Source of the DNA: Malachius bipustulatus
Lineage: Eukaryota; Arthropoda; Insecta; Coleoptera; Melyridae
NCBI GenBank assembly: GCA_910589415.1
Contig: OU342632.1
Location: 46,179,341 to 46,243,340 of the forward strand
Direction of reading: 5' to 3'
Length of the DNA stretch: 64,000 nucleotides
A program made the position numbers and the translations under genes. Shown one piece after another: positions 21,631 to 33,164 of this stretch (position 1 is the first letter of the stretch; every line of letters begins with the position of its first letter). The notes beneath the pieces were generated by a model. That model made no database searches and was not told the DNA's origin. It saw nothing but the letters and a program-made list of their open reading frames with translations.

Positions 21631-24579
21631 CCACTACTGCCTCCACTTAGCCCTAGAGCGCTTGACCCATCGGATCAACTCGTTGAAACAGATGACTTTA
21701 CGTCTGTCATACAAAGAAAATCTTGTTTTGGTTCTGGAAATAAAAACTATCTTGTAACTGGTTACTATCAAAATGTTAGAAGCCTCAATAATAAGTTCAT
21801 TGACTTTTTCAATAATACACTCATGTCAGATTTTGATTTTGTTGTTCTGAGCGAGACTTGGCTTATACCCAGTACTAGCGACGCTATGTTCATTGATACA
21901 TCCAGATATAATGTATATCGGGGAGATAGAGATCTTGCATCTGTGAAGATGTCCAGGGGGGGAGGTGTGCTGATTGCTGTGGACTCTAAATTTAATTCTG
22001 CCATACTGCCTTTGAGCAACATGTCTAACATTCCTAATATAGATATGCTATGCATCCGTATTCAATTTTCTCATACCCCTACTTACATCGTGGCTGTCTA
22101 CATTCCGCCTAACTTATCATCCGATATTCTTCGCTCCTTCTGTGACCTCCTTGCGGACTTGGACATTTTATACTCTAACCACACTATTCTGGTTGGAGAC
22201 TTTAACTGTCCAAGTCTTTCTCTCACTTCCTCACTGTTAGATAATACAGCCGCGTACTTCTGTCAAACTTTTGAAACTCTTAATTTGACTCAGTATAATT
22301 CTGTGTCTAATCACAACGGACATATCTTGGACCTTGTTCTGGCTGACTTTCCTCTGACTGCTCTTAGAGCGGAGGATCCTCTGGTACGAGAGGATAACCA
22401 CCATCCTGCTTTAACTATTGAGTTTTACAGCCGCGGGGAACCCTCTGCCTCGCTGCCTAAGGCTCCCGTTCCATCATTTAACTTTAAACACGCCAACTTC
22501 CCTGCTTTGTATGCATATCTGAGCGGCTTGGATTGGGAGTCTGTCTTGGGTCGTTGCACAGATGCTGAGGTCGCTTGTAATTTGTTTTACTCCATGTTAA
22601 ACAATGCCTTTGATCTTTTTGTTCCGAAAACTAAACCCTCATCTAATCATAGGTATCCCCCGTGGTTTACTCAGTCGATTATATCTGATTTAAAGAGAAA
22701 GACTGCTCTTCGTGTATCTTTTAAGCGTTCTGGTAATCAGGACACACTTACTCAGTTTAAGAGTCTGAGAACTTCTCTTAAACGCGACATTAAACATTCT
22801 TATCACAACTTTATCAGTCAGATTGAAAGGAATCTTAATCATAATCCTAAAAAGTTTTGGACTTTTGTGAATAATCGTCGTGGCTCTTCTGGTCTTCCCA
22901 ATACTATGAACTATAACGGGAGTACATTCACTGATTTGCCTCAGGTGCTGAACTCCTTTTGTGACTTTTTCAGCCAGTCATTTACACCTTCTGTACCATC
23001 AAACTCGTTACCTTCCCCCCCTTCAAACGTTCCTACCCTTGCTATCCACTCTTTTTCAGAAGACGAAGTCTATAATGCCCTGAAATCAATTAAGGACTCC
23101 AATACCGCGGGTCCAGATGGCATTCCCGCTTTCCTGCTACGAGACTGCGCTTCCATTCTCTCATTCCCTCTCATGAAATTTTTTAATTTAGCTCTTTCTT
23201 CTGCTCAATTTCCGTCCTGTTGGAAGTTATCTAGGGTGATACCTGTCTTTAAAAAAGGAGACAGGAATCAGATCACCAACTATAGACAAATCTGCATTCT
23301 ACCTAACTTTGGAAAGGTGTTTGAGGAGGTTATATATAGGGTGCTCTATCCTCATGTCAGATTTCTTATATCATCATGTCAACATGGCTTCATGAGTGGT
23401 CGCTCGACGATCACTAATCTGTTCACCTTTACCCAATATACCTCTGAAGCTTTGGATTCTCACTCTCAAGTGCATGTGGTCTATATGGACTTCTCTAAGG
23501 CTTTTGATAGAGTTGACCATGGCTTACTTCTCTCCAAACTCTCCTCATTTGGCCTCTCCGATGCCCTTATAGATTTTCTCTCTAATTACTTCGCTCACAG
23601 ACGTCAATATGTGTCCTACGGTGGTTCCAACTCCCCTGAATACCCTGTTACTTCTGGTGCCTTTCAGGGTTCTAAATTGGGTCCAATCTTTTTCAATTTA
23701 TTTATAAATGACATTGTTGAGGGTATTGAGGTCGATCACCTATTATATGCTGACGATTTGAAGATCTTTTGTAAGATTCATTCATTAAACGATTGTTTAA
23801 GACTTCAACGTTCCATCGATCGTATTAACATTTGGTGCAATAACAATTTACTTCCTCTTAATACCTCCAAATGCTATACCATGTCTTTCAGTCTTAAACA
23901 TACTCTGACCCAGTTTTCATACACTATTGATGGACACCCTGTTAAGAAGGTTACGGAATTCATGGATCTTGGTGTAATATTTGATCCCAAGCTCTCATTC
24001 AGCAAACACATTGACTATGCAGCCAACTCTGCATTTAGATTGCTAGGCTTTATTATTCGCAATTCAATAGATTTTGGAAACATTCTTACCCTCATAACTC
24101 TCTTTCGAGCTATTGTCTTGCCTAGACTGGAGTATGGCAGTGTGATTTGGTCTCCTGGTTACAAATGTCACCTTCTTAGCCTGGAACGCGTGCAGCGTCG
24201 TTTTTTAAAGTTCCTATATCGTAAGAGGACGGGCTCATATCCTGTTCAGGGCTACCCTGAGTCTGAACTTCTGATAGAATTTGATTTTAGAAGTTTGGAG
24301 GACAGGCGTGCGTATATGTTTGTGCGCTTTCTTTGGGGACTGTTGAATGGACATATCGATTCTCCTTTCATCCTGTCCCAAATCTCCCTTAATGTTCCTC
24401 AGGTTGCTCTTAGGCGGCAACAGTTCTTGAGGGTGAGAACCCCGAGGACTAACACTCTTGTCTTCTCTCCACTGCATCGAATGTGTGACTGTGCTAATCA
24501 GCATGCTGACAGCCTTGATGTTTTCTTTTGCAATGCTCAACAGATTAAAAGATATTTCTTAAGCTTGGACTCAGTCTGA
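21631..24579 (+). CDS. LINE ORF2: endonuclease and reverse transcriptase
   Basis: The frame is open from just after the ORF1 stop to 24579; the first ATG downstream is 21823 (918 residues). Counting from that ATG, the endonuclease domain spans roughly residues 1-220 (VVLSETW, RGGGVLIAV, VGDFNCP, DNHHPALT). The reverse transcriptase spans roughly 400-700 (NTAGPDGIPAFLL, FKKGDRN, MDFSKAFDRVDH, YADD at 642-645). Endonuclease residues VRSLNNK lie just upstream of the ATG, so translation probably begins earlier, by restart after ORF1. Two usually conserved spots differ: NYRQI for NYRPI and GAFQGS for GVPQGS. The copy has no stop codons but may be inactive. Confidence 0.85.
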   Translation, partial: PLLPPLSPRALDPSDQLVETDDFTSVIQRKSCFGSGNKNYLVTGYYQNVRSLNNKFIDFFNNTLMSDFDFVVLSETWLIPSTSDAMFIDTSRYNVYRGDRDLASVKMSRGGGVLIAVDSKFNSAILPLSNMSNIPNIDMLCIRIQFSHTPTYIVAVYIPPNLSSDILRSFCDLLADLDILYSNHTILVGDFNCPSLSLTSSLLDNTAAYFCQTFETLNLTQYNSVSNHNGHILDLVLADFPLTALRAEDPLVREDNHHPALTIEFYSRGEPSASLPKAPVPSFNFKHANFPALYAYLSGLDWESVLGRCTDAEVACNLFYSMLNNAFDLFVPKTKPSSNHRYPPWFTQSIISDLKRKTALRVSFKRSGNQDTLTQFKSLRTSLKRDIKHSYHNFISQIERNLNHNPKKFWTFVNNRRGSSGLPNTMNYNGSTFTDLPQVLNSFCDFFSQSFTPSVPSNSLPSPPSNVPTLAIHSFSEDEVYNALKSIKDSNTAGPDGIPAFLLRDCASILSFPLMKFFNLALSSAQFPSCWKLSRVIPVFKKGDRNQITNYRQICILPNFGKVFEEVIYRVLYPHVRFLISSCQHGFMSGRSTITNLFTFTQYTSEALDSHSQVHVVYMDFSKAFDRVDHGLLLSKLSSFGLSDALIDFLSNYFAHRRQYVSYGGSNSPEYPVTSGAFQGSKLGPIFFNLFINDIVEGIEVDHLLYADDLKIFCKIHSLNDCLRLQRSIDRINIWCNNNLLPLNTSKCYTMSFSLKHTLTQFSYTIDGHPVKKVTEFMDLGVIFDPKLSFSKHIDYAANSAFRLLGFIIRNSIDFGNILTLITLFRAIVLPRLEYGSVIWSPGYKCHLLSLERVQRRFLKFLYRKRTGSYPVQGYPESELLIEFDFRSLEDRRAYMFVRFLWGLLNGHIDSPFILSQISLNVPQVALRRQQFLRVRTPRTNTLVFSPLHRMCDCANQHADSLDVFFCNAQQIKRYFLSLDSV

Positions 24580-24822
24580 CCAGGATTTGCTGCCGCGTAT
24601 TTGCCAAATCTCGCAGTTCATTCTGTTTGATGTATATCTTCTTACATGATTTTTTACAATTTTATTTTATACCTTGGCTTTTACTTTTTTGTATTATATT
24701 GTATGTTTATTTGTAGAGCTGAAATTCTATGTAACTCAGCAGTTATTCACACCCTTTGTATGGCATGTGCTGTTGGGTGGATGTAGATAAATAAATAAAA
24801 TAAATAAAAAAATAAATAAATA

Positions 24823-25032
24823 ACGAGATGATGTATCCTTAGTTATCACAACAGACAACACTCAGTGGACAAACTATCTAGTCGACTAGACGGCTCAAAA
24901 TAATTATTGTGGAAATTGGAAAGCTAAAAGATACACATCACTTCAAAAACGTATAAAAATATTTAATGAAAATATTTTATGCAAATTATAAACAATAACA
25001 AAATGAAGTCGTACTTATAATGATAAATCATC
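24823..25032. other. Spacer between the LINE and the TRAIP 3' end
   Basis: About 210 bp. It presumably includes the 3' untranslated region of TRAIP, which is transcribed leftwards. Confidence 0.4.
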
Positions 25033-28000
25033 TCAGAAGAAGTCCGTTATACTTTTAGTGCCTTGACTTTTGGGTTTGGCTTTATTATCTGATAACTTTT
25101 TACTTTTGGCACTGAGAGATTTAAATCGTTTCCTATCTGGATTTGAGAATATTTCAACTTTACTCGTGCCTCCTAATCCGTCATATGCCACCGAATCGTT
25201 CACTTTTTGTAGCTTGTTCATTTCCATTTTAGGTACAACCGCCTGCTTGAATATACTAGTCTGTAAACAGTTTCAAATTGTAGCAATAGATTCAGTTATT
25301 GGCAAAAAGCGACTCACCCCACAAGTTTTCCTCGGCTGATACTGTAAAGTTCTACTGAAGGCAACATTTACATTAATGCTGTTCGTTTTCACTGGCAAAT
25401 ACGGTGAAGCAGATTCTAGTATCTTGTTTACTTTTTCTGGCTGAAAAGGTATTCTTATAAGTATTTTGAATATTATTAAAATAAAATGTCTTATTCCCCT
25501 ATATGGGAGAAGTGAAACAGTTACAGTAAGTTTTTAAACTTACAATAGAAGGTGACTTGTAGTCATCTAAGTCAATAAGATCACTGTCATCATTTAGAAG
25601 TTTTGGTGGTTGTTTAATAGGAATCGGGCTTTCATCGAGGATGCGTTTTAAGCTACCCCTTTTTGAGTTAGTGCTGCCAGTTTCACTTTCTTCTCTTACT
25701 TTTTGTGAAAGCTTACTCCTCATATAGTTCTTCTCTTGCTCCCACTGTTTCTTGAAATCATCCAACTCTTTTCTGCAATAGTTTCATCAGTCATTTATGT
25801 CAATGTTATTTATTTGTTTGATGCACTCACCTGAGTTTATCGTTATCCGTTTTTAACGAGTCAACTTGCCCTTTATAAAAAGAAATTTCATGCTGAAAGT
25901 GCTTTGCTTCATTCAATGATCGTTTGTATTTGTGTTCTAATTCTTGTTTTCTCTGCTCAACATTAATTAAAGATCTAAAACACAACCATCTTTTGATTAA
26001 ATAAAGAAAAAAGATATAAATAGATATCTAAATATGTAAATTAGATTTTCTTTGGATTTGGGTTCTAATTCAATTGCCACTATAGGTTCCTTTTACAAAA
26101 CGAATAAAAAAAAACTTTCGCACAGTTTGTAAGGTGAAACTGAAGACATAAATAGTTATCATTGTATCAACACACCTGGTTTACTGTTTGTGTAACTACT
26201 AAACAACCTCAAAAAAAAAAATTAGAGAATAAAGGCGATTAATTAAAACTCAATGGACCAGAGCATTGAATAATAAAAGAAAGAATATAAATAAATGTAA
26301 ATGTCAGTGGCGGCAGGACTATTATAACCGGCCCCAAACTTTGAGCCCGTGCCCTCAATATAACGAGAGGCTCATATGGGAGACGTGCAGTTAAATCCAG
26401 GAACTGGCGAAGGATAAAAATGGAGGAAAAATATTGTCATATTTTTTACTCTTGTAGGTAAATATTCCAATTTATATTGATTTCAAAAAATTCACAATTT
26501 CATCATCAGATTTATACGAACAACACTGTGTCCAAGACTGAATAGCATGGAGATCTCGGAAACTCAAGGAGATACAAGATCGGTTAAATGGGTAAAAATT
26601 TGGGCAACCAGAAGGCAATACAATGGAAAAAAGAGATTTCAAAAATTATTTTGGATTTTCACATTTTTTAGAATAAATAAAATTTGAAAGTTTACGTTTT
26701 TCTTATTTATTGACGTTATTGTTGAATATTGGGAAAAACTGACACCATATTTCTTGCAGGGCCGGACTAAACTTCGATTTTTTTAAGGATTGGATTAAGC
26801 CCTGGATTATTTTCTATTGAAAAAATTTAAAGACATTTTAATTCTGAATTTAATGATATGCCACACATATTATGTCCGTATTCATCAAACTTCAAAATAT
26901 AACTCTAATTTTTAACTAACATTTTGAATTTTCTGACAGCTGATTGGTCTAATGCTCAAACCCTACGAACGCTACGAATTTTAAACCAATCACATGTGCC
27001 AAAATATAATAATATTTATTGATCAGTATTATACACATAATTACATAATATATACATTGCCCACAAGGGATTACCACGGCAAAGCTGATACAAGGTATCC
27101 CTACATTTCCATAACAAAGGTGAGTATTAATTCAGGTCACATTACAGTGAAAAGAGAGATCAGTACTTTAATAACCCAGCCTACACTAAAATAGACCTAG
27201 ATTTATCGAGGTTTTCAGAGAGAATTCTATTCTTTAGATTTTTTTTAAGGTACATATTACTGGATGAATTTTGCATCTCAGACAATAAGTTATTATATAG
27301 AAATGCTGAGATGTAGGAGAAACTCCGTCTGAAAGAATGAGGTTGTGTGCAGACTGCAGAGGGATGGTAAGAGTAGTATCTACATGACGCAAGTTCAGAC
27401 AATGGACATCACTCCTCCTGGACAATCTGTCGTAAAGGTATCTAGGTCGTTCTGTCTGTATAACTTTATTTAATAGGACTACATAGTGAAGGAACCTTCT
27501 TTCTTGTATTTTTAAACATTGGAGACTGCGGAGATAAGGTGTGGTGTGAGTAAACTGCGGAATTGGAGTAACAAACCGGATGCAGAAATTTTGTATTGTC
27601 AAGTAGGCACAAATGCCGGAATACTTTAATATTGATATTTCATAATAATTACAGAACGTCACAGCAAGCAAGTAATTCAGGTCAGGTCAACATGATTGTT
27701 GTTGCAATAGTTGATATTTCAAAATTATTAATAAAAGCTAACTTGCAAGCGTGATATGAAATTGGGGAAAATAGGTGATTGACTTGCTGACTTAATCAGA
27801 AAAGTTGAAATAAAAGAATTGACTCTCCAATTGCAGGGGGCTCTCCGTCTCTGCTCGCAGAGGCAGTAAGTGGCCCGCACTCTGCGAGCCAAAGTGAATC
27901 TAGCATTCTGTTAAGCGGGCATACTGGGCAAGTACTATCTCAGTGCGTTTAGTGAAGCGAGTACAAAAGTGTCCCTCAAGAGTCTACCCCCATAATCGGA

Positions 28001-31000
28001 AAAGCTGAGCTCACTGGGTCATCTAAACATGTAAGTATGTACCTCTTTTTGGGTGTACCAAATGATAGTAGGTGATAGATATTTGGTTGGCGAGTTTTTC
28101 ATAAATAGTTATGTACTAGGGCTCCACAGGGTTGAGTCATTGTAGGTGTATGTAAACACTGTTTTTTCTTTTAACCCCTAACCCCCAATTTATTCGCGAC
28201 AGTATTTTTTGCAGCCTCTGTTTGTCAATAGATGATATACAGGGGCCGTAAATTACATCAGCATAATTAAGTATTGATAGGACAAGTGATTCGCAAAGCA
28301 GCAGCTTAGTCTGAGAATCTAGTAACATCTTATAAGGCAGTAGTTGCTGCAGACTGAAATAAGCTTTTTGACAGAGGTGGCTTGTGTTACGGCTAAAGGA
28401 AAGTTCACTGTCAATGAAGACACCCAAATTTTTAACACAATCATGGATTGGTATCTGGGAGCCAGCAATCCGGATATCCAGATTCCTAATTAACTGCCTC
28501 TTGGTTTTTGGGCCGAATAAAATGCTTTGGCATTTGTCAGGATTCAGTAAGAGGTGATTTTCTTTGGTTCACTCGTATATTATACTGGCCAGGTCAGAAT
28601 AATTTATATCTGCCTCAGCAGTCTGCACACATCCCATGATGGAAATGAAAGGTATAACTGAATGTCATCGGCAAATACTTGAATAGAGCAGTGAGAGACA
28701 GTGTCAGGGAGGTCAGCAATATACAGGGAAAATAGTAGCGGCCCCAATACAGATCCCTGTGGGACCCCCGAAAGGATGAGCCTAGCTTCCAACCGGAGTG
28801 CTCCCTTTGGGGTGTTCACGACAGTAGACTCGACTCGACCATTCAGATAAGAGGATTTCCAAAGTAAGCTGTTATCTCTAAGTGTTGCAGTTTCCGAATA
28901 AGATGAGAAATATTAGCAGAATCGAAAGCCTTAGTTAAGTCAAGCAGCGCCAGGTAAGTTAGTTGTCCTTTATCTATAGAAGTGATGACATCATCGATGG
29001 TACTGCATAATGCAGTGGTAGTACTGTAACCCTTACGGAATCCAGATTGGGTAGAGGGGAGAATTGCGTTTGTTTCAATATATTCAGAGAGTTGATTGTA
29101 GAAAATAATTTCTGCTACTCTGAGACACATAGGGAGAATTGAGATAGGACGGAGGTCATTTGGAGACATAGCTTTCCCTGCAGAACTACTTTTCTTTGGT
29201 ACTGGGAAAGTTAAGCAGTGTTTCCACTGCTGAGGTACCGTGCCGGTCTCAAAGGATATATTAATAATGTGAGAGTGAGAGGCGCTTCAATGAAGGGCAG
29301 GGCGAGCTGGAGCATCCTACCAGAGATCCCATCCGAACCCGTGACCCCCGGTTTCAGTCGCCGAACACATTTGGAAATCTCATGAGTATCCGGCAGCTGT
29401 ATGGCAAATGGAGAGCCAGAAGAGACTGTGGAGGGGACCGCTGGAGGGAGTTCCTTTGAGAGGGTCGAAGGGTCATTAATGGTGTTCGGGTCCAGAAGAT
29501 GATTGGGTACGGATTTCTTAGCACCGGAAGAACACTGAATATTCCATTTTTTAAACCCCAGGGGTTATATTTATTGATGAATACGGGCTATAGTGGTTCA
29601 AACATTGTTGGTTAAATTTCTCCTATATAGCATAATTATTGTTCAATTCTGACATTTTTACTAACTGCCACTATAATAAACACTCTTAAACATCACCCTC
29701 CGTTATCTTAAATATTATTTGAAAATGATCACTAATGATATAGAGCAAGAGCCTGCCAGACCTTCGTTATTTTAAAAAAGCTGAAAGAAAGTATCTCTAT
29801 GAGTGTCCTGGACACAGGTAGGGAAGGAACAATGCGACTATAAAGTTTGGATCATCGTGGCTTTGGCAGGTAATAGCTGAAGGTGTATAAAATCACTCCT
29901 CAAAATCTTGAAAGTATATGTATAGGGTATTTTTTAGAACTTAAAGGGCATGTTTAGGCAATGTAAAAATTGGCGAAATATTATCAAAATATCAAAATTT
30001 CCTGTAGGCATGGGTCGTCGAAGCTTTAGGTTTCGAGATGCAGGATGTTAAAGTTGTTCGGAAATTTTATATTTTTTTAATATCTACAAACTGGCTGATC
30101 AAAATAACTCGAAATTTTTGACAGTTGTGTACTAATTGAAGTACCTACATGATTTGATATTTCCAACCAAAAATTTCATCCACTGGCGGAGATCTGGGTA
30201 CGTCGTTACATTTTTTTAAATAATTTATACGCCACTGCCTTAAATGGAAATGTGACATTTTTGATTGACACCTCGTTGTTTTTGGAGGAGAAAAGTCACC
30301 TTACTTTTTTGCCGTCTTCCAAGATACTTCACAATGTACGAAACAAGTGCAAGGTAAAATATAACTAAATCAATGATAATCAGTAGGTACTTCCAGAAAT
30401 AATAATTAAACAATGCGTCATATGGCAAAAAAGTAAGGTGACTTTTCTCCTCTCAACAACAGGAGGTATCCATCAAAAATGTCACATTTCCAAGTCAGCG
30501 GCATATAAATTATTTTAAAAAAGGTAACGACATACCCAGATCTCCGCCAGTGGAAAAATTTCTTTTGTTGGGAGTACTAAATCATATACATACTTCAATT
30601 GGTACAACAACTGTTGAAAATTTTGAGTTATTCTGATCAGCCAGTTTGTAGATATTAAAAAAATATTTCAGAACTTTATACCCTCTATATCTCGAAAACT
30701 AAAGCTCCAACGACTCATGTCTACAGGAAATTTTTCGTTTATTTTTGCATTTTCTACATGTCCTTTGGAACTTTTAAGTTTAGAAAAGAAATAAACTTTA
30801 CACTTTGAAGAGTGATTTTATACAACTTCTTCAGCTGTTACCTGCCAAAGTCGCTGCATTATTTCTACCTATGCTGTATATGTAAGAATTATTACTTACG
30901 AAAATAATACAATTTATATTTACTTACGAAAATAATACAATTTATATTGAAAATATAAATTTTATTAATTTTGAGTAAATATCTGGAAACTACCGCCGCT

Positions 31001-32300
31001 AAAATGTCTGTCGGTCGGTCTGTGTGTCTGTGACTTTTCTAGGAAACACTCTACAGTCGTCGGTTTTCATCTGGGAAAGATGAAATTTGGCTCGATTGAA
31101 GCGGCGCACGGTCCCGCGATGCCTATTGAAAATGAGCGGGATCCGTTCACGGGAAGTGACTATTTTTCGGAAATTTCGGGTTTTTTCGGGAATAGCCTAG
31201 GAAACACTCCAAGTGTCCGAAAGTTGCACCGATCGAGATGAAACTCGGTAGGCACGAAGCTCTGGACCCCCCAATACGACCTATTGAAAATGGGCCGGAT
31301 CCGAGAATTTTAAGGCACCCTTTCAGGGCCGTACTTTTTTTTGCAACGTCCCGACATAAGGATTTGTTTCTCGGTAAGGGTACATCGCGGACAGATTCTG
31401 CTAGTACAGTTACTTAGGGAAAGAATGGACGTACAAACTTTGTAGAGATCGTTTTTCGAAAAAATAATTAGGTCAGCGGTAATCGGCCCAGCCGGCAGGC
31501 CAAGATTTTCGTAAGGAAAATCTTGTTGTGCTTTGTTTTTTAGCAAATAGATTCAGTCAACATATAAAGTCTTACTTTTTCAATGTTGCAGCCAATAATA
31601 CCAGCGACTCAACACTTTTTTCGTTTCTCAGCATGTCATTGACTTCTTCTCTTGTACCCGTCAGAGCTAAATTGAGATTCTCTTGCTCTTTCAGTTTGTT
31701 TCTCAGCAGCAGGATTTCTTCAGCGAGTTTACGGTCTGAATTAGCTTTTGTTCTTAAATAAGATATTTTCTCTTTCATCACAATGACTACAGATTCGTGT
31801 GCACGATCCTTGTCTTCCAATTGTTTTATTTCTTTCCTGCAAGCGTTAAATTTATAAACAGAATTGCCACTGAAAAATTAACCAGTGACACAAACCTAAG
31901 TTCAATATTTTGAGTTTTAACCTTTTTGTATTTTTCTTCATATATCTTGATATCTTTTTCTTTCAAAGTCATTTGGAAATTGAGATTATCTAATTTGTTT
32001 TGTAAGGTAGCAGCATCATCTTTAATGTTGTCGGAACTGAGAAAATTGAAGAATACCCGGTGAATGTTCTTCTCGTTGGCCCTACTTCGACATTGTGGGC
32101 ATGTCTTGGATCTTGGGAATAACGAGCAAACAATATTATTGTAGTGGATAAAGGAATGTTTAAAAAATTAAGTAGGTAGGTACGTACCTTTCAAACCAGT
32201 TTACTAAACAGTGAAAATGAAACATGTGACCACACTGGGTTACATAAATATCAATGTTTGGTGCGAACAAGTCACTACATATCACACAATTTATATTCAT
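25033..32300 (-). CDS. TRAIP: TRAIP/nopo E3 ubiquitin ligase, seven exons
   Basis: Minus-strand exons are 32300-32188, 32111-31896, 31836-31576, 25974-25831, 25772-25544, 25440-25318 and 25260-25033. All have GT-AG introns and consistent phases, giving 437 residues (the human protein has about 470). The N-terminal RING has C5, C8, C23, H25, H28, C31 and CPQC at 42-45. A long coiled coil follows (about 65-260, with TLKK as in vertebrate TRAIP). The C-terminus has YDGLGGTSK and ends TKSITDFF, a PIP-box-like PCNA-binding motif. TRAIP acts at replication forks, triggering replisome unloading and crosslink repair in the nucleus. Intron 3 is 5.6 kb and full of mobile elements; the other introns are short. 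Confidence 0.92.
25975..26870. other. TRAIP intron 3, part nearest exon 4
   Basis: Intronic sequence. A phrase GTCAGTGGCGGCAGG at about 26300 and a later GATCTCGGAAACTCAAGGAG resemble repeat ends and foldback-family pieces, but no element could be bounded. Confidence 0.4.
27010..29552 (-). pseudogene. 5'-truncated Jockey-like LINE, degenerate
   Basis: Minus-strand reverse transcriptase pieces run right to left. They are DLRPISILP with LLDLTKAFDS (29169-28843), GVPQGSVLGPLLFSLYI with FADDIQLYLS (28819-28604), a thumb and C-terminal region (28427-28137), and a last block (27671-27181). Frames shift between blocks, and about 440 bp (27690-28135) interrupts the C-terminal part. The 3' end near 27010 carries AATAAA with no long A tail. 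The endonuclease is missing, typical of 5' truncation. The element lies in TRAIP intron 3, in the same orientation as the host gene. Confidence 0.8.
27690..28135. other. Unidentified insertion within the LINE C-terminal region
   Basis: This block separates two parts of the LINE ORF2 C-terminus. It contains a perfect 10-bp stem (GCTCGCAGAG at 27853-27862, CTCTGCGAGC at 27880-27889) in a GC-richer patch. No family was recognised. Confidence 0.4.
29815..30880. mobile_element. Large foldback element in TRAIP intron 3
   Basis: Arms of about 480 bp mirror one another. GGCTTTGGCAGGTAATAGCT (29859) matches the right end near 30835, and AGAAAAGTCACCTTACTTTT (30288) matches AAAAGTAAGGTGACTTTTCT (30428). 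The unique centre is about 108 bp (30316-30423). It is non-coding; the outer limits are approximate. Confidence 0.75.
30990..31310. repeat. Two-unit degenerate tandem repeat, GC-richer
   Basis: CTAGGAAACACTC recurs at about 31041 and 31196, and CCTATTGAAAATG at 31119 and 31281, so two diverged units of roughly 155-160 bp lie in tandem. Base composition is distinctly richer in G and C than the rest of the intron. The family is unknown. Confidence 0.5.
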
Positions 32301-32906
32301 GTTTAAATTATAATAATGTGTCCAAAGTCGGTTCTAAAATTCACTGTTCTTCTTCAAAACATCCAGTGTAGAAAGATTACCCGACTTTCCTGCATTTGTG
32401 ATTTTTTAGTGATTTTCCCAGGGAATTGTGATAATAAAAACCGATAAATATTTATTAAAATAAAGTAAAAATTATTGCAAAAACGACTTGCAAGATTAAA
32501 ACATCTTCATCTTCTAACATGTTTATCAGAAGATTGCGTTTGTAATGTAAAATAATGTAAAATGTAAATGTTTCTATTTCTACTTTTTCTTTCCGTTTGT
32601 TGTTATTTGTTAATTTAATTTTGAATAATTGGAATTGGATTAACTCTTAACTCTTTCTTCAAAAATGTCAAACCCGTCGGCGCTGGCCAATAATTACTGC
32701 CTTGTCACTTATGTCATGTCAACTATACCAACTTAAATGACAGCCAAATGTCATATATAGCTTTGAATAAAAACATCAAGAAAGAGCATGTACACCGACC
32801 AAAAGCTACCAGAGTAGAGTACCTGGATATTGATTGACAGGTTAAATACCTTAAAATATTAATACCAGACACTTCTATACTTACTGAATTGCGTCGATGT
32901 ACGACA
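32301..32906. other. TRAIP upstream region
   Basis: This presumably holds the TRAIP 5' untranslated region and promoter (transcription leftwards). No TATA box or other core motif could be assigned with confidence. Confidence 0.35.
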
Positions 32907-32922
32907 TAAGGAACCTGCATTA

Positions 32923-33164
32923 TTTGTATTTGTATTTGTATTTTTGAGGGTGATTAAGTTATTGCGACCTAAAAGATCTATTGTATCCCCTCTACTGTGC
33001 TTCGCCTGGTGTGGAATCCCTTTAGTGAAGCACCCTCTCCAAGTCCGTTTCCTTGAGAAACTTCAGGATTTTGAGAGGATCAAGGTCGGGTAAGTTCCCT
33101 GCCTCTATGTAAGTTCCCTGCCTCTAGGTAAGTTCCCTGCCTCTAGGTAAGTTCCCTGCCTCTA
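32923..33164 (-). pseudogene. Short 5'-truncated LINE 3' end with 12-bp target duplication
   Basis: On the minus strand it encodes a LINE C-terminus (DLDPLKILKFLKETDLERVL, then stop), then a short 3' untranslated region and a TACAAATACAAA tail. The 12-bp duplication GAACCTGCATTA flanks it at 32911-32922 and 33165-33176. It inserted into the left terminal repeat of the TIR element. The 5' truncation point is a 20-bp tandem repeat. Confidence 0.8.
33092..33164. repeat. Four-copy minisatellite, 20-bp unit
   Basis: GTAAGTTCCCTGCCTCTAG is repeated in tandem with single-base differences, exactly at the 5' truncation edge of the LINE fragment. Confidence 0.8.

Larger units (their letters stand above)
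20101..24822 (+). mobile_element. Near full-length LINE (non-LTR retrotransposon)
   Basis: The unit holds a short 5' leader, ORF1 (interrupted), ORF2 with endonuclease and reverse transcriptase, a 3' untranslated region of about 200 bp and a TAAATAAATAAA-type tail ending near 24822. ORF1 with a PHD-like cysteine cluster plus zinc knuckles, and RT with YADDLKIF, resemble the CR1/Daphne-like group; the clade is tentative. The 5' boundary is approximate and no target duplication could be fixed. Confidence 0.8.
26874..29588. mobile_element. MITE family B, copy B2, interrupted by a LINE
   Basis: The left part (26874-27009) runs from GTCCGTATTCATCAAAC to CAAAATATAA and the right part (29553-29588) from AACCCCAGGGG to GATGAATACGGGC. 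Together they equal one B-family MITE. TAT flanks the outer ends (26871-26873 and 29589-29591). Confidence 0.8.

Noticed and set aside
24235..24540. Minus-strand frame of 101 codons
   Set aside because: It is antisense to the LINE ORF2 C-terminus and has no family features.
19490..24870. Inverted repeat (CACTGAGTGTTGTC) flanking the LINE as ends of a larger transposon
   Set aside because: Only about 25 imperfect bases match, no target duplication was found, and the LINE has its own boundary tail.
31528..31761. Plus-strand frame as a gene
   Set aside because: It is the antisense shadow of TRAIP exon 3, whose coiled-coil reading on the minus strand fits the splice phases.
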